This document shows, piece after piece, positions 10,038 through 21,276 of a stretch of 64,000 nt of DNA (its first letter is position 1; each line of letters starts with the position of its first letter). Source of the DNA: Eutypella sp. D-1 (taxonomy: Eukaryota; Ascomycota; Sordariomycetes; Xylariales; Diatrypaceae). The notes under the pieces are model-generated. The model worked only from the letters and a program-made list of their open reading frames with translations, was not told the DNA's origin and searched no databases. The stretch spans positions 1,364,001 to 1,428,000 of the forward strand of contig JAJTTP010000007.1 in the NCBI GenBank assembly GCA_023313575.1. The letters are read 5' to 3'. The position numbers were made by a program, and so were the translations under genes.

Positions 10038-12430
10038 TCACCGGTCGAGCCGGGGCTGCGGCTGCCATCCATTGATGTAAGCCATCAATCCCATGCCAAT
10101 CATGACAACGCCGATCATAGATGCGAACGGTACGCTATTGGCCAAAGCCTCTTCGCGTTTCAACCCACCGACCGAAGCTGTCATTGGCGTTATCGTATTC
10201 GTCCTGGATAATGACGGAGGGTCGGCCGGCTCTCCGGGTGTGGTGTTACTTTGGCTAGAACATGTTGATGGGGTCCTGATCATAGTTGAGGACCCATCAG
10301 ATATTTCGCTCTGGTCGTCGATGGTGTGTTGGACTGCTTGGGCCTCACTCTGAACCTTTGTAGCCTTCTCACGGGCAGCAGCCTCCCTGGCTTCCGCTTC
10401 CCGCCGAATCTGTAGTGCCATCTCGGCTAATGTCTGTCGCCCCTCGTCTCGCTCTGCTTCTGCCGTTTCTGCCCGCATTTTATACGATTCGAGCTGCTGT
10501 CGCAAATCTTTCATCTCAAGAACCATAGTCTCGATCTGGGCATGTAGATGAGTGGCAGATGCCTCGAGTACTTCAGGTCGAGGCGACAAAGATTCCCCTA
10601 CCTCTGTGGCAGTTTCGTCTTCGAGATGCGTCTCCACAGGTGGCTCGAAAGCATCCTGCAGGGCGTCTGTGTCGGTTTGCGGCTTAATAGCAGACCCGTT
10701 CGCCTGAGATGCGGTGAGGTCTTCCAGCCTCCTAGCCAAGCCTTCCGCAAGCTCCCTAGCTTGTCGCTCCTCCTGTAACTTCTCCTCAAGATCCCGCATA
10801 CGGGAGCTCTGCGTTTCGATTTCCCTCTTGGCGCTATTCAAGGCCTCCGTGAGCTGCAATATCTGACTTACGTTACCTTCTTGGCGAATGGGCGACCCGT
10901 TCTGGACATGTATCTTCGGCCGTTCGGTGATCCCCCGCTTCAAGGAAGGAACATCGGGCTTCTCGGGCAATGGTTGCTGGGGCGGAGGCGCAGGAGGGTC
11001 GGAAAATCTGGTCTTGCTATCCGTGCGGAATGGGAACCCATTTCCATTAACAAGATGGGTCCTCGGTTGCTCCTCCGTCTTTTCACTATCTTTGATGTCG
11101 TCCTTTGAAAGCAGCGTATTTATGAACTGGCCCGTTCGGCCGAGGTCTTGAGACTGGAGACGAGCTGTGCGCATTTCATTCTGCAAAGCTAGTTAGAGGT
11201 GCTACCGCCCGGGGGGTTGATAACGGGTCGACCTACCTGAAGACGCTTAACGATCTGTTCCGTGCTGATAGGGGAGAAAAAGAATCCTCTCTGTTGGGTC
11301 ATCACATTCGCTTGGGGTCCCATCATCCCACCTGCATTGGGCATCCTGCCGTTGGCTGCCATGGGCGCCTGGCCACCGTTGCGACCTCGAAAAGGCACTC
11401 CACCTTGAGGTTGCATCATCATTCCCCCATTTGCGGGGTCGAGATCACCGAAGTTCATGTCGAGCAAGTTGCTCGAGGGGTTTAGGAACCCGGCATGTTC
11501 AACTTTGGCAGCAACTTTATGATGAACAATCGTCTTCTGATCCTCGCTGACGATGTCGATACCCAACTCCAAATGATCACCGGTCTGGAGCTCGTGGGGT
11601 TCGGACTCGCGATTTTCAGGCGACAGTCGGGTTCCGTTAACGAAGGTGCCGTTGGAAGATTTTACGTCGCGGATCCAAATCTTTCCCTGCCTATCGGCCC
11701 ATATCTCCGCATGCTGGCGGGATAGGACTTTCGAGTCGAAATATCCATTGATGGGAGTGGGAACGGTCTTAACATTCGTCTGACGACCTATCCTAAGGGT
11801 GTCAGGTGAAAATGGAACCGAGATCGTCTTCCGCTCAAATGTTCCGTTCTGCGATAGGAGGTAGAGAACGGGTTGTCCGCCTGTAGGGAGGGGCTCGGTC
11901 ATGGGCCCCCGGGACAATGCTTGTTGCGCAGCCATCTGGGCCTGGGACGGCAAGATCGGGGCCGCTGAATGAATACCGTTCACCGACCCATTCAACCCAT
12001 TAACAGCCTGCGGTTGCCTTGCCGCCATGCCAGGCTGGGCAAAGTCGAGTTGGCCGTCGGGCTTCCGGTTGGCCCAGGGAGCTTTGGGTTGAGGACGCTT
12101 CCGGGCGCCAGAAGCAGCAGCAGCACCGCCTACAGGTCCGCCATTGACAATACCGTTAGGCGGGGGGTTCTGCCATGAGTTCATGTCGTTTCCGGCCATT
12201 GGAGCGCCATTTGTCTGATGAGGAGGGTTAGAATTATTCGAAAGGACGGTGTTCGTAGAGGAATTCGATGACGTGGATGTGATGGACGATGACGAGTTGT
12301 TCCGCTGCAGGCTTTTCCGCGGCATGAACATGCGGTTTAGTTCGTCGGGGTTCATCTGATGGCCGCCGTTAACACCCCATGCCGGTCGATTATGTTGGGT
12401 GAAGGTCGGGGGATTTGCGACTGCCGTCAT
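10038..12430 (-). CDS. pro45: FHA-domain, coiled-coil, tail-anchored STRIPAK subunit (PRO45/SLMAP type)
   Basis: Two exons, 12430-11237 and 11180-10038, joined across a 56-nt intron (GTAGGT...CTAAC...CAG), give 778 residues. The N-terminal 190 residues are low-complexity (Ser, Asn, Pro, Gln). An FHA phosphopeptide-binding domain spans about 205-300, with IGR (214-216), SRQH (237-240) and KSSNGT (257-262). Two coiled-coil regions lie near 503-555 and 606-681. The last 30 residues hold one hydrophobic segment (ASMIGVVMIGMGLMAYING) followed by a short basic tail, a tail anchor. This order matches animal SLMAP, yeast Far9/Far10 and Sordaria PRO45, the membrane-targeting subunit of the STRIPAK complex, which controls hyphal fusion and sexual development. 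It would sit at the ER, nuclear envelope or mitochondria. The assignment is by architecture and the characteristic FDSKVLSRQHAEIW motif. Confidence 0.9.
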
Positions 12431-12646
12431 GAGGGGAAGTGGTGAAAGTGATGAGATTCGTAGAAACTCGGGCTTATGCCAGTCAGAGTCGGAGTTGGTT
12501 TCGGAGTTGATGTTGATATGGTTGACAGGTCAAATCGAAAAGAGCACACGTGCCAGCGGATGTGGTCGAAGAGGACAAGTGAGGCGTGATAGAATGCAAT
12601 GAAGTCGATGATGAACGTGTGATGTTGATGAACGATGCGAGAAGTT

Positions 12647-12668
12647 AAAAAAAAAAAAAAAAAAAAAA
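12647..12668 (+). repeat. A22 homopolymer tract
   Basis: Twenty-two A in a row, about 217 bp upstream of the PRO45 start codon. Read on the PRO45 strand it is a T22 tract in the probable promoter or leader. Poly(dA:dT) tracts typically exclude nucleosomes. Confidence 0.9.
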
Positions 12669-13581
12669 GTTCCGGTACTCGGGAAAGACTGGCGAAATCC
12701 TATTACCCTATTCCTCTCATTCGCCCGGGGTTGTCTCCTCCACGCGACCAGAAGTAGACAGAAAAATGGCAGGTAAGCGCGTCGTCGGGAATGAGATATC
12801 GTAGCTGGAATCGATACTGTTGGCGACCGAGTAATTTCGCTCGAAATAGACTTGATTATCTACGTCGATTATCTAGGTCAAGGGGAGGACTTGTCAGTTA
12901 GGAAATGGAGTTGAATGAATGGCTTTTAGACTTGGCAGATGATGATTCGTAGTGGATTTGCATCATGTAACAGGATAATGAAGCGAGAGAGGATAGAGTA
13001 GAAGAGAAGAGGAAGGCGAGAAGATAGAGTGGGTGTGTTGAAGAAGACCCAAGCTGAATAAAAAGAAGATGGCGAAGAAGGCCGAAGAAGAGGAACAACG
13101 GAATGGGGGGGGATGGGGGAATGTATGATGTATTGATGTATTGATGTACTGGGTGTATCGTGATGTGATGTATATCGAGGGACCAACCAGCGAGAGGAAA
13201 AAAAGAAGAGAAAAAGAACAAGGTGTAGCCGGAAAGTATGTCGCCGATATATTCCAGAAAAGTCGCGACCGGATGATGTTTGTTAGATAGAAGAATTGAT
13301 GTGTTGAGGTTAAAGTGGAGGGAGGAATTGATCAAAGACCGAAAGAAAAAAAAGACGAAGATGATCCTCTCTGAAACTTTCTCTCGCTTCCTCAGGAAAG
13401 AAAAAAAAAGGCAAATCAATCAAAGTCTGAAGTTGAATGGATAATGAAGGTGGGCAGAGGTGGACAGAGGTGGATGGTATTGTTTGGTGTACGGTTTATG
13501 GTTGTAGTGTATTGTGGATAATAAGTAGACAGGTAGAGTAGTGAGCGTATGTAGGTAGTAGGTGGTAGTAGGTAGTGGATA

Positions 13582-13607
13582 GATGGATGGATGGATGGAT
13601 GGATGGA
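13582..13607 (+). repeat. (GATG)n microsatellite
   Basis: About six tandem copies of a four-base GATG unit, in intergenic DNA upstream of PRO45. Confidence 0.9.
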
Positions 13608-14580
13608 GAGCACTTGAGGTCTCCAAGGCTCCAATCTTCAGATTAGAGAGAAAGAGAGAGGGAAAAAAAGGTATCGGGTTCACTGGTTCAACAGTGCCCG
13701 GGCTTTACTTTGCTTTGAATTTCATACATACCTTGTTGTAGTAGTAGTCGTAGTGGTGATGGTTTAAGTGTCCAGTTAAGCACCTGGGCAGTGTTGTAAG
13801 GTTGTTAAATGTGTCTGTGCTTTTCCTCTCCCGTATCTGTATCTGTGCTTTTTTTTTTCTGTCTGTCTGTCGTGCTTTCCTTCCACTGTCTTGATTTCAA
13901 GGTTCCCTCTTTTTTTTTTCCAAGGTTTACCCAAGCGCCTTAGAAATGCGTAAAAAGCTGGAGATATTGTAAATGGGAAGGAACTCCCTAAGGCGGACAC
14001 AGACCAGTGGACAAGGTTTGCCGGGGCGTCTGGCAATCGCAAGGGGTCGCCGTAAAAAAAATACGGTAAGACCAACAACTGGGTTGCTGCTGCCCCTGCT
14101 CCTGCTCCTGCTTCGACGTTGTTTGAAATTCAAAGAGGGAAGAGGTAAGACTGGTTGGTAGACTGAAGAAAGGTTTCGGGTCTTAGGGTCTTGGGTCTTA
14201 GGTCGTGTTTTTTTTTTCTCTTTCTATGACAGTCTTGTCTTCATCTGTTGTCTGGTGTCCAACTGTTCTAATGGATGTAGTTAGCAAGCGCTAAAGGCAA
14301 CTTCTAAACAACTTAAAAGGTTCAACACGGGCTTGAACGGGGTGGGTGATGGGGAATCTGGCAATCTGGGAAGGGGAACTAAGGACCAAATAGGCCAAAG
14401 GGGAATTTCTGGAGGGGGGACTGGAGTTTACATCAAGGCTATTGATTGGTCAAAATGGGGTCAAACTGGGGTGTTGAAGAGATGCACGGGCCACTCCAAT
14501 CAAGTCCATGTACATGGTTGTTGTACTGGGCTGCTGGAGAAGTGCTGGAGAAGCACCTGGGCAGGTGCAAGGCAGGCACG

Positions 14581-15234
14581 TACCTAGGTACTTGGTATCC
14601 ACCAAGCCCATTTCTCGATGTCCCAGCTGACGGGACGGGATGTCACTCGATGGAGGGCTCGATAGATAATATGATGGGATGTAACAGGTACCACTCATCC
14701 TCATCTTACCAATCACACTTTTCCTTTCCGTTTTAGGTAGTACCAGCAGTGCTTACGACGGCTGCATCAAATACTTGCATCAACAGAGCAGAGAGGGAGT
14801 GCAAGAAGGATCTTGATTTTAAGAGGTCCTTAGCTCATGATTTTATTTGAACAACTCATCAATAAAGAAATGAGAGTAAAGTACTTGTTCCAGGTTCCAA
14901 TGCTGTGTTGACTCTCAGTTGATTCTCACTCAGCTAGCTGTATGGGTTTTGTCCACCACAGCTGGAAACCTCACATGTGGAAACCTCACATGTGAATGGG
15001 TACCTAGGTACTTAGGTATAGTAGGTACTCGGTACATCGGTACTTGACATCCCATGGTCAGACTGCCATGACTGCTTCAGTTGGACTTGGGTACCAAAAA
15101 GGCACGTGACCTTGAATTCCTTGCATCCAAGTGGAGAGCTGTTCTAACAGCGGCTCAAGAGCTTGGACCACCTCAATCCAACAGCTGTCCTATGTACCGT
15201 AGTACATATTATATCATACTTAGGTACCTAGGTA
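14581..15234. repeat. Three copies of the palindrome TACCTAGGTA
   Basis: Exact copies of the 10-bp palindrome at 14581-14590, 15001-15010 and 15225-15234, with looser relatives (GGTACTTAGGTA, TAGGTACT) packed around 15001-15050. They sit in the intergenic region upstream of mgr2. Confidence 0.85.
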
Positions 15235-15584
15235 CTTATGTACTTTAAGTCTGCAGTTCCACTAGGAGATAGCTTGGCTGCTTTATTAGCCTGGGGCTCG
15301 TGTTATCAGCTGGGTTCAATTGGCAAAACATTTACCGGACAGTTGGGTCAGGTCGACCCCAAACCCCACTACGAACCACCACCAGATCTTTGATAGAGAC
15401 TAGAGCTATCTTACTGCTCCTACGATATCGTACCACATAGCAAAGTAAATCGCATATCTATATCGCAAGTCGCAAACCGCAAATTGAAAAGGAAAGGGGG
15501 AAAAGTCCTGGTTGCGAACGATCGAACAAACGAACGAGGTCTTGTCTTGCGCCCTTCAAGAACTACACCCAACTATTTGCGAAA

Positions 15585-16274
15585 ATGCCCCCCCCAGTTC
15601 GAGGCCAATCCGGTCCCTCGACCGTTGATAAATGTTCGCTCCCCCCCCCCCCAAAAAAAGCTAGATCATATATCCCAAGAATGTTCCCTTGATCGCGGTT
15701 AACTAATACGGCTCGGCTTGTAGTGAAGATGGGTGCCATGATGGGCGGAAGTACGTCAGAGGGGCCCGGGCCCCCGGAAGCTCCGTTATCAATCCATCCC
15801 AGTGTCTTTGCGACCAGTATTCTGACCTAGTTCCCTTCCCCCCAGCTGTCGGCGTTATAATCGGGTTCATCTATGGTTAGTCTCACGGTCGCCCCCGTAG
15901 CAGGAGAGAAAAATGGCAGTGAAAGAGACGGTGGGTGGCGGTTTCGCGATGCGGTACCACGATACTAAAGAGAGGCTGGTCGGCAGGAACCGTAAGCATC
16001 TTCAGGTACGGCCCCGGCGCCAACGGCATCATGAGGACCCTGGGACAGTACATGATTATGTCCGGGTCCACGTTCGGGTGAGTGTGAATTGCGATCTTAG
16101 GCACCACTGCCAACCACCACGACGATTGCCTCTTGACTGATAGCCTGGGGCGCGCGCAGCTTCTTCATGTCCATCGGAAGCGCCATTCGAACAGACTCGT
16201 CCCCTATCGTCGCCGAGGCCTTCGCGAGGGCACAACGACGGCCCTTCATAATGAACCGGCCACGCCCCGAATAG
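15585..16274 (+). CDS. mgr2: Mgr2/ROMO1-family subunit of the mitochondrial TIM23 translocase
   Basis: Five exons (15585-15633, 15724-15750, 15846-15875, 15987-16077, 16160-16274), all with GT-AG borders and consistent phase, encode 103 residues. The protein starts MPPPVRGQSGPST and has two membrane segments: MMGGTVGVIIGFIYG (about 22-36) and TLGQYMIMSGSTFGFF (about 53-68). Between them is the conserved loop SIFRYGPGANGIMR; after them comes IGSAIRTDSSPIVAEAFARA. This is the fungal Mgr2 pattern. Mgr2 couples Tim21 to TIM23 in the inner membrane and acts as a lateral gatekeeper for preprotein sorting. Exons 2 and 3 are only 27 and 30 nt, so no long ORF reveals the gene. Intron 1 contains a C12 run (15641-15652) followed by A7. 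Confidence 0.93.
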
Positions 16275-17606
16275 AAAGAATGAATTCCTTTCTTTATATA
16301 CCTTCTTATTTGTTTACATATCCAGCACGGCCAGATCATGGCCCCAGGAAAGGGAGAGCCGAGGAAGGGGGAATAAAAGAAAAGTCGAGAAGGTGCGGTA
16401 TGCGGAAGAAGCAAACCTCCACTCTGCTCGGCATCGTGGGCATCATATATAGCCAGTCCTATGATACCTATGTGTACCTGTTGTGTAAATATCATGGCGT
16501 TGTGGAAATGGAATTTTTACGTCAGAGATGTCACGAAGAAAAAACAGAACCAAAACCAAAACCAAATTGCTGCCCTGCTGAAGAGTCGCTGCTTTCAAGT
16601 TTATTTCGAGAGAATCCCAGAGGGTTGGACCTGGCCACCCTATGGTAAGACTTTCTCTCTCTCTCTGTCTTTACTAACCACCACGACGAGCTAGTTTTGG
16701 TACAGAACCCAAGCCTGGAGAATGAACCATCACCTCGTGTTATACCATAACCCAGCTTGTTCGGTAGCCGAAGGGCGCTCAGTAGCAGCTGTTCATCGCT
16801 TACTACGTACAGCAGAGCCACCAACAAGCATACTTACTACTATTGGCGGTCTATCACGACGCTTGTCTTACCTCACAATGCCCTTTATTCCCACCCACGC
16901 AATTTCCGGTCCCAGCCACGATCTTAAGCCACGTCCCCGACGGCGGGCCAATGTAACCCCCCAACCCCAACCCCCGACCCTGACTTGGGAGGTCCCGGTG
17001 CATGATCGACGCATCCCTGCTCTGCTCTGCCGCCGCCGCATAGGGAGGCGCTATGCCGCCGCCGCCTATCGTCGCGTTATCATATCATGGGTTCATTTGT
17101 CCTTAATTGCTTCCTCTACACATTCATCTACATACGGTTTAGTCGGCAGCTCCGCCTCCACCTGAGTGGGTGGCCTCGTGTAGGTATTAAAGGACCTTAC
17201 CCCAGAAGGTCTAAGACAACACTCTCAGCAAGAGGTCCAACGGGGGTGGTGAGTGTGTATCTCAATGCCCTGTCCCATTCATGCGAGTAGCTTTCATTAT
17301 AGAATTCCTCTGATATCTTGGGACGATATCGTAATAGAGTCCATAGTTAGGCATGACCTGTGTAAACATGTGGTACGAACCATCAGTCGGGGAATGTGAT
17401 ACACGTACAGCGTCTGTCTGTCTTTTTCAACGTCCAAGGGTAATGATGGCATCATAAAATTATCCGAAGATCTTCGAGAAGACATCACGCGGCTGAAGCA
17501 CCTATCAAATATCTTACCGACTAGAGTTTAAAGACTCAGCCTCTCCCTAGAGGCGAACATGTGGCTTTTTCTCCGAGTCCCTCCGACTAAATAGTTGCTT
17601 TTCTTA

Positions 17607-17623
17607 CCCCCCCCCCCCCCCCC
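17607..17623 (+). repeat. C17 homopolymer tract
   Basis: Seventeen C in a row in intergenic DNA. Such tracts can form i-motif or G-quadruplex structures and are error-prone in assemblies. Confidence 0.9.
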
Positions 17624-17911
17624 ACCAACATCCCCCTTTTGTATTGTCGGTTCTCCTTATGCACATTAATAAGCCAATCTCCACGCGGAAATCCCTCTTC
17701 CCGCCCTCAACTTTCAGTCTAGTCGGTAGGCATTGCCGCCCGTGGAAGCAAGGCGTCTTCTTCGTCATGGTCTCGAGAGACAGAGAGAGAGACTTTACCT
17801 CTGTGCGTCGAGCCGCCCTTCTGCCTCGCGTGAAAAGAGGCAGCTCTCTTGCCGAGCGAGAAAAGAAAAGAGGCGGGCTGTCTGTCTGTTCCTGACACCC
17901 AAACGCTGCAA

Positions 17912-17925
17912 GGGGGGGGGGGGGG
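17912..17925 (+). repeat. G14 homopolymer tract
   Basis: Fourteen G in a row, 289 bp after the C17 tract, so the two could pair as complementary arms. Confidence 0.9.
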
Positions 17926-18509
17926 CTTTGGGCGCTTTTTGCTTTTTCCAGCCAGCCTGAGAGTGCCGCATTAGAACAAAGTCTCGTGGATCCCCCCGTA
18001 GAAAGATAGTGCCAAGGCGCCACCTCGCAAGTCCAAATCTACATACTGCCGCTCACCGGAGTTCTCTCTCTCTCTCTCTCCTGGAGTCGCGAGGTCTGCC
18101 TTATCTAGCACGAGTCAGCGAGTCAGCAGCAGCTAGTAGACGCCCGTGGTGATCGATGAAGCTTCCATCGTAGATGGCGGAAAGCCTCATCTCGGCATGC
18201 GCGGAAAAGCCATAGCTGGCTGGGATTAGGAAAGGGGGGGGGGTGGTAGGCCGGCGAAGAGGCGGGGGACTTGTAGCTGTTTATAAGATCGGATGACCGC
18301 TTTCACTCCATTGCTTCGTGTTACCACCCTTTTTCGAAGCTACGAGACCCGGTCACTCAGTCTCCTCGTAAAAGGTTAGGTAGTTTCTTCCGTCTCTCGT
18401 TCCCATGCTCTTTCTGCTTTGATATTTCTTTTCTATTTTTTATTCTGTTTTACATAATACCTGGTTTCTCTCACGAGACCGTCCGATCGTTCGTACTTAC
18501 ATATCGAAT

Positions 18510-20680
18510 ATGGGGAAATTGGGCGTGGATTTCATCACGTCGTGTAAGGGGCTGCTGGGAGCGCTAACATCGAACTCACAGACTGGGTAAGAACGGCACA
18601 CACACACACACTCTCTCTCTCTAAAGACCTTTGCGTTTCCTCTTCCCTGTGAACAATCCCGGATATGTTTACTTGATCTTGATGCTGACTTCTGTGCCGC
18701 AGAAAATCATTATGGGGCACCCTCATAGCACCGACCCTTCCATTATGGGTCATAGGCCGAGGGGGGCCTAAACACTGCCCATGGGCCGGCCTAACGGCAA
18801 ACAACTCAAACCCTTACACCGACGCCCCGGACACGGGGATGACCCGGATGTACGAGTTCAACATCAGTCGGGGCGTGATCGCGCCGGATGGGTATCAGAA
18901 GAGCGTCTTACTCGTCAACGAGCAGTATCCGGGTCCGCTGGTCGAGGCGAACTGGGGTGACTGGATCGAGGTCAAGGTCAACAATTACATCACGGACGAC
19001 CCGCCCGAGGGAACTGCCATCCATTGGCACGGGTTCCTGCAGCGGGGCACACCGTGGATGGACGGCACGCCGGGCGTCTCGCAGTGTCCCATCGCCCCGG
19101 GCAAGAGCTTTACCTACAGGTTCCGCGCCGACATCCACGGCACCACGTGGTACCACTCGCATTATTCTGCGCAATATTCCGGCGGGCTCTACGGCCCAAT
19201 AACGTAGGTTTATTAAATTTTATACCTAAATCCCTTAATTGAACAGATTCCTAACTTACATTCCCATTATAAGTATCCACGGACCGTCGAACGTCAAGTA
19301 CGACGTCGACATAGGGCCAATCATGGTTAATGGTGTGTTATTAAATTCCTGCTGCATCAGTAGCCCGACTAACACACCCTCAAGACTGGTGGCACAAAGA
19401 CTACTTCACGGTCGTCGAGGAAGTGATGGCACCGAACTTCACAGGACAGACGTATTCGGACAACAACCTGATAAACGGACGGATGAACTTCAACTGCGCG
19501 ACCGCGCGCGCGGCGGGCGACAACACGACGTGCCAGGACAACGCGGGGCTGTCGAAGTTCAGATTCCAGTCGGGGAAGGACCATCGGCTGAGGCTAATCA
19601 ACACTGGGTCGCAGGGGGTGGAGCGGGTGTCGATCGACGGGCACAGCATGCTGGTGATGGCGCAGGACTTTGTGGAGATCGAGCCGTACGAGACTAACGT
19701 CGTGACGCTGGGCGTCGGCCAGCGTGTCGACGTCGTCGTCCGCGCCCTGGGCCGCAACCGCGCGCGCTCCGCCTTCTGGCTTCGCGCCAACCTCACTAGC
19801 TGCTCCCTCGCCAACCAGCGCTACGCCCTCGCCGCCGTCTACTACGACGACGCCGACACCAACGCTATCCCGGACAGTGACCCCTGGGACGTCCCCGACC
19901 CGGGCACCTGCGCCAATGACGACCTCCCGCTCACGCGCCCGTACTACCCCATCAAGCTCCCCGAGCCGTCATGGACGCAGAACATGGATATCGCTGCCTT
20001 TCGCAATGCCAGCGGTAATCTCCTGTGGAGCTTTGGTGTAAGTCACCATGCCCTTGGTTAATATCCAGGACTGAAACTGACGCGCTATGGTTCCGCTAGG
20101 GTGTTGCTGCGAGGGTAAATTTCGATGACCCGACGCTCCTGCAAGTTGCAAATGGAGATGTCGACTTCGACCCTATGATGAATGTTCATAATTACGGAAC
20201 CAATAGCTCAATCCGGGTGATCGTGAACAACCCCACTCGGGCGTAAGCGGAAACCCCTTTTCTTTGCTTTGGATTACTAAATCGCTGACTCCGCCCCCTC
20301 CAACGAGCAGTCCACACCCAATCCATGCCCACGGCTTGAACATGTACATCCTGGCAGCAGGGCCAGGCAACTACAACGAGACGTCGCCGCTACCGACGAT
20401 CAAGGATCTGGCGGACAACCCGCCGCGGCGCGACGTGCAGAACGTCGAGCCGCTGGGCCACATCGTGGTGCAGATGGACGTCGTGAACGCGGGAATCTGG
20501 CCCTTTCATTGCCACATCGCCTGGCACGCCTCCGCCGGCTTCTTCAGCCAGATGCTGTTCCTACCCGACGAGGTCCGCACCTACCGAGACCAGGTCCCGT
20601 ATTCCATCGAGCAGACCTGCGCCGAGTGGCGCGAGTTCACCGCCACCCAGACTGTCAATCAGATCGATAGCGGGCTGTAG
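18510..20680 (+). CDS. Laccase-type multicopper oxidase
   Basis: Six exons (18510-18586, 18703-19203, 19274-19332, 19385-20037, 20100-20242, 20311-20680) give 600 residues. Three cupredoxin domains carry the four copper-ligand motifs: HWHG (133-136), YHSH (176-179), HPIHAHG (480-486) and HCHIAWH (544-550). The tenth residue after the Cys545 ligand is Phe, so type-1 copper has no Met axial ligand, as in higher-potential laccases. The pattern [20 protein letters not shown] is typical of asco-laccases. The enzyme would oxidise phenols, melanin precursors or metabolites with reduction of O2 to water. The N-terminus is unusual: there is no classic signal peptide, but a hydrophobic stretch at about 28-44 ([17 protein letters not shown]) could serve as signal anchor, or exon 1 may be different. 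Intron 1 contains (CA)7(CT)6. It is followed by a co-oriented P450 and GST. Confidence 0.92.
18597..18622 (+). repeat. (CA)7(CT)6 compound microsatellite in laccase intron 1
   Basis: A CA dinucleotide run passes directly into a CT run, just after the 5' splice site at 18587. Confidence 0.9.
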
Positions 20681-21276
20681 CCGTCGGTGCCCTTTTTTGG
20701 CGCGGTGACTTCTTTTCTTAACGAATGATGCAAGAGGAACTTCATTCGGTTTACCTCATTTTTCATGCACCTTTGCCTGTACACAATGTTCTCTTGGAAC
20801 ATGGAGGTTGTACCATTTTTTCTAACCTTTCCTGTTAATACTTAATCGCGCCCAACCAACCCTTTCGTGTCGAGGAGGTGGTGTGGCGCTCACGTTCACT
20901 ATGTAGATGAGGGGGCAACAGATTTAGAAATAGAGAAGCAATGCTGGAGAACGAATGTGATGACGGCTCATTCTGAGTGTAGCGCCAAGTCATTAGGGTC
21001 GGCCCCCAAAATTTCTGTCGTCCAGTCAAAAACGCTTCAATGCGTTCGGTTACAACATGGGAGGTCTCCCGGCGTAGCCCCCTTGCGTCGTAGTTCCGAA
21101 GCCCACCCTTCGACGGATTACAATTCATCAAGGACATTAGTCCTGTGGAGCTATTCCGAGCCTGCTTCCTTTCACAAACTCGTTGTCTTATATACGAACG
21201 ACTTTCAAATCGTGAGAACGTGGTATTTCTCCTTCTTAGCATATCTCGTACCGTAAAATAGGAGGAAAGGGGCGAA
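20681..21276. other. Intergenic between laccase and P450
   Basis: 596 bp of laccase 3' flank and P450 promoter. A long minus-strand open frame (20835-21518) overlaps it but runs antisense into P450 exons and has no domain. Nothing else seen. Confidence 0.6.

Larger units (their letters stand above)
12431..15584. other. Intergenic, 3.1 kb, low-complexity-rich
   Basis: Promoter-side region between PRO45 (-) and mgr2 (+). It holds an A22 tract, a GATG microsatellite, long pyrimidine/purine-skewed stretches (12890-13690) and three TACCTAGGTA palindromes. The 173-codon minus frame at 12898-13419 is a low-complexity artefact. No gene was recognised. Confidence 0.6.
16275..18509. other. Intergenic, 2.2 kb, no gene recognised
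   Basis: Downstream of mgr2 and upstream of the laccase. It contains C17, G14 and (TC)n tracts. The 147-codon open frame at 16722-17165 is Arg/Ser/Pro-rich with no domain and is probably noncoding. The last 150 bp before 18510 are pyrimidine-rich, as in many fungal core promoters. Confidence 0.6.

Noticed and set aside
12898..13419. 173-codon minus-strand frame
   Set aside because: Phe/Ser/Leu-rich product of a pyrimidine-skewed low-complexity stretch; no domain.
16722..17165. 147-codon plus-strand frame
   Set aside because: No domain, no homologous motif, skewed composition, no splice partner.
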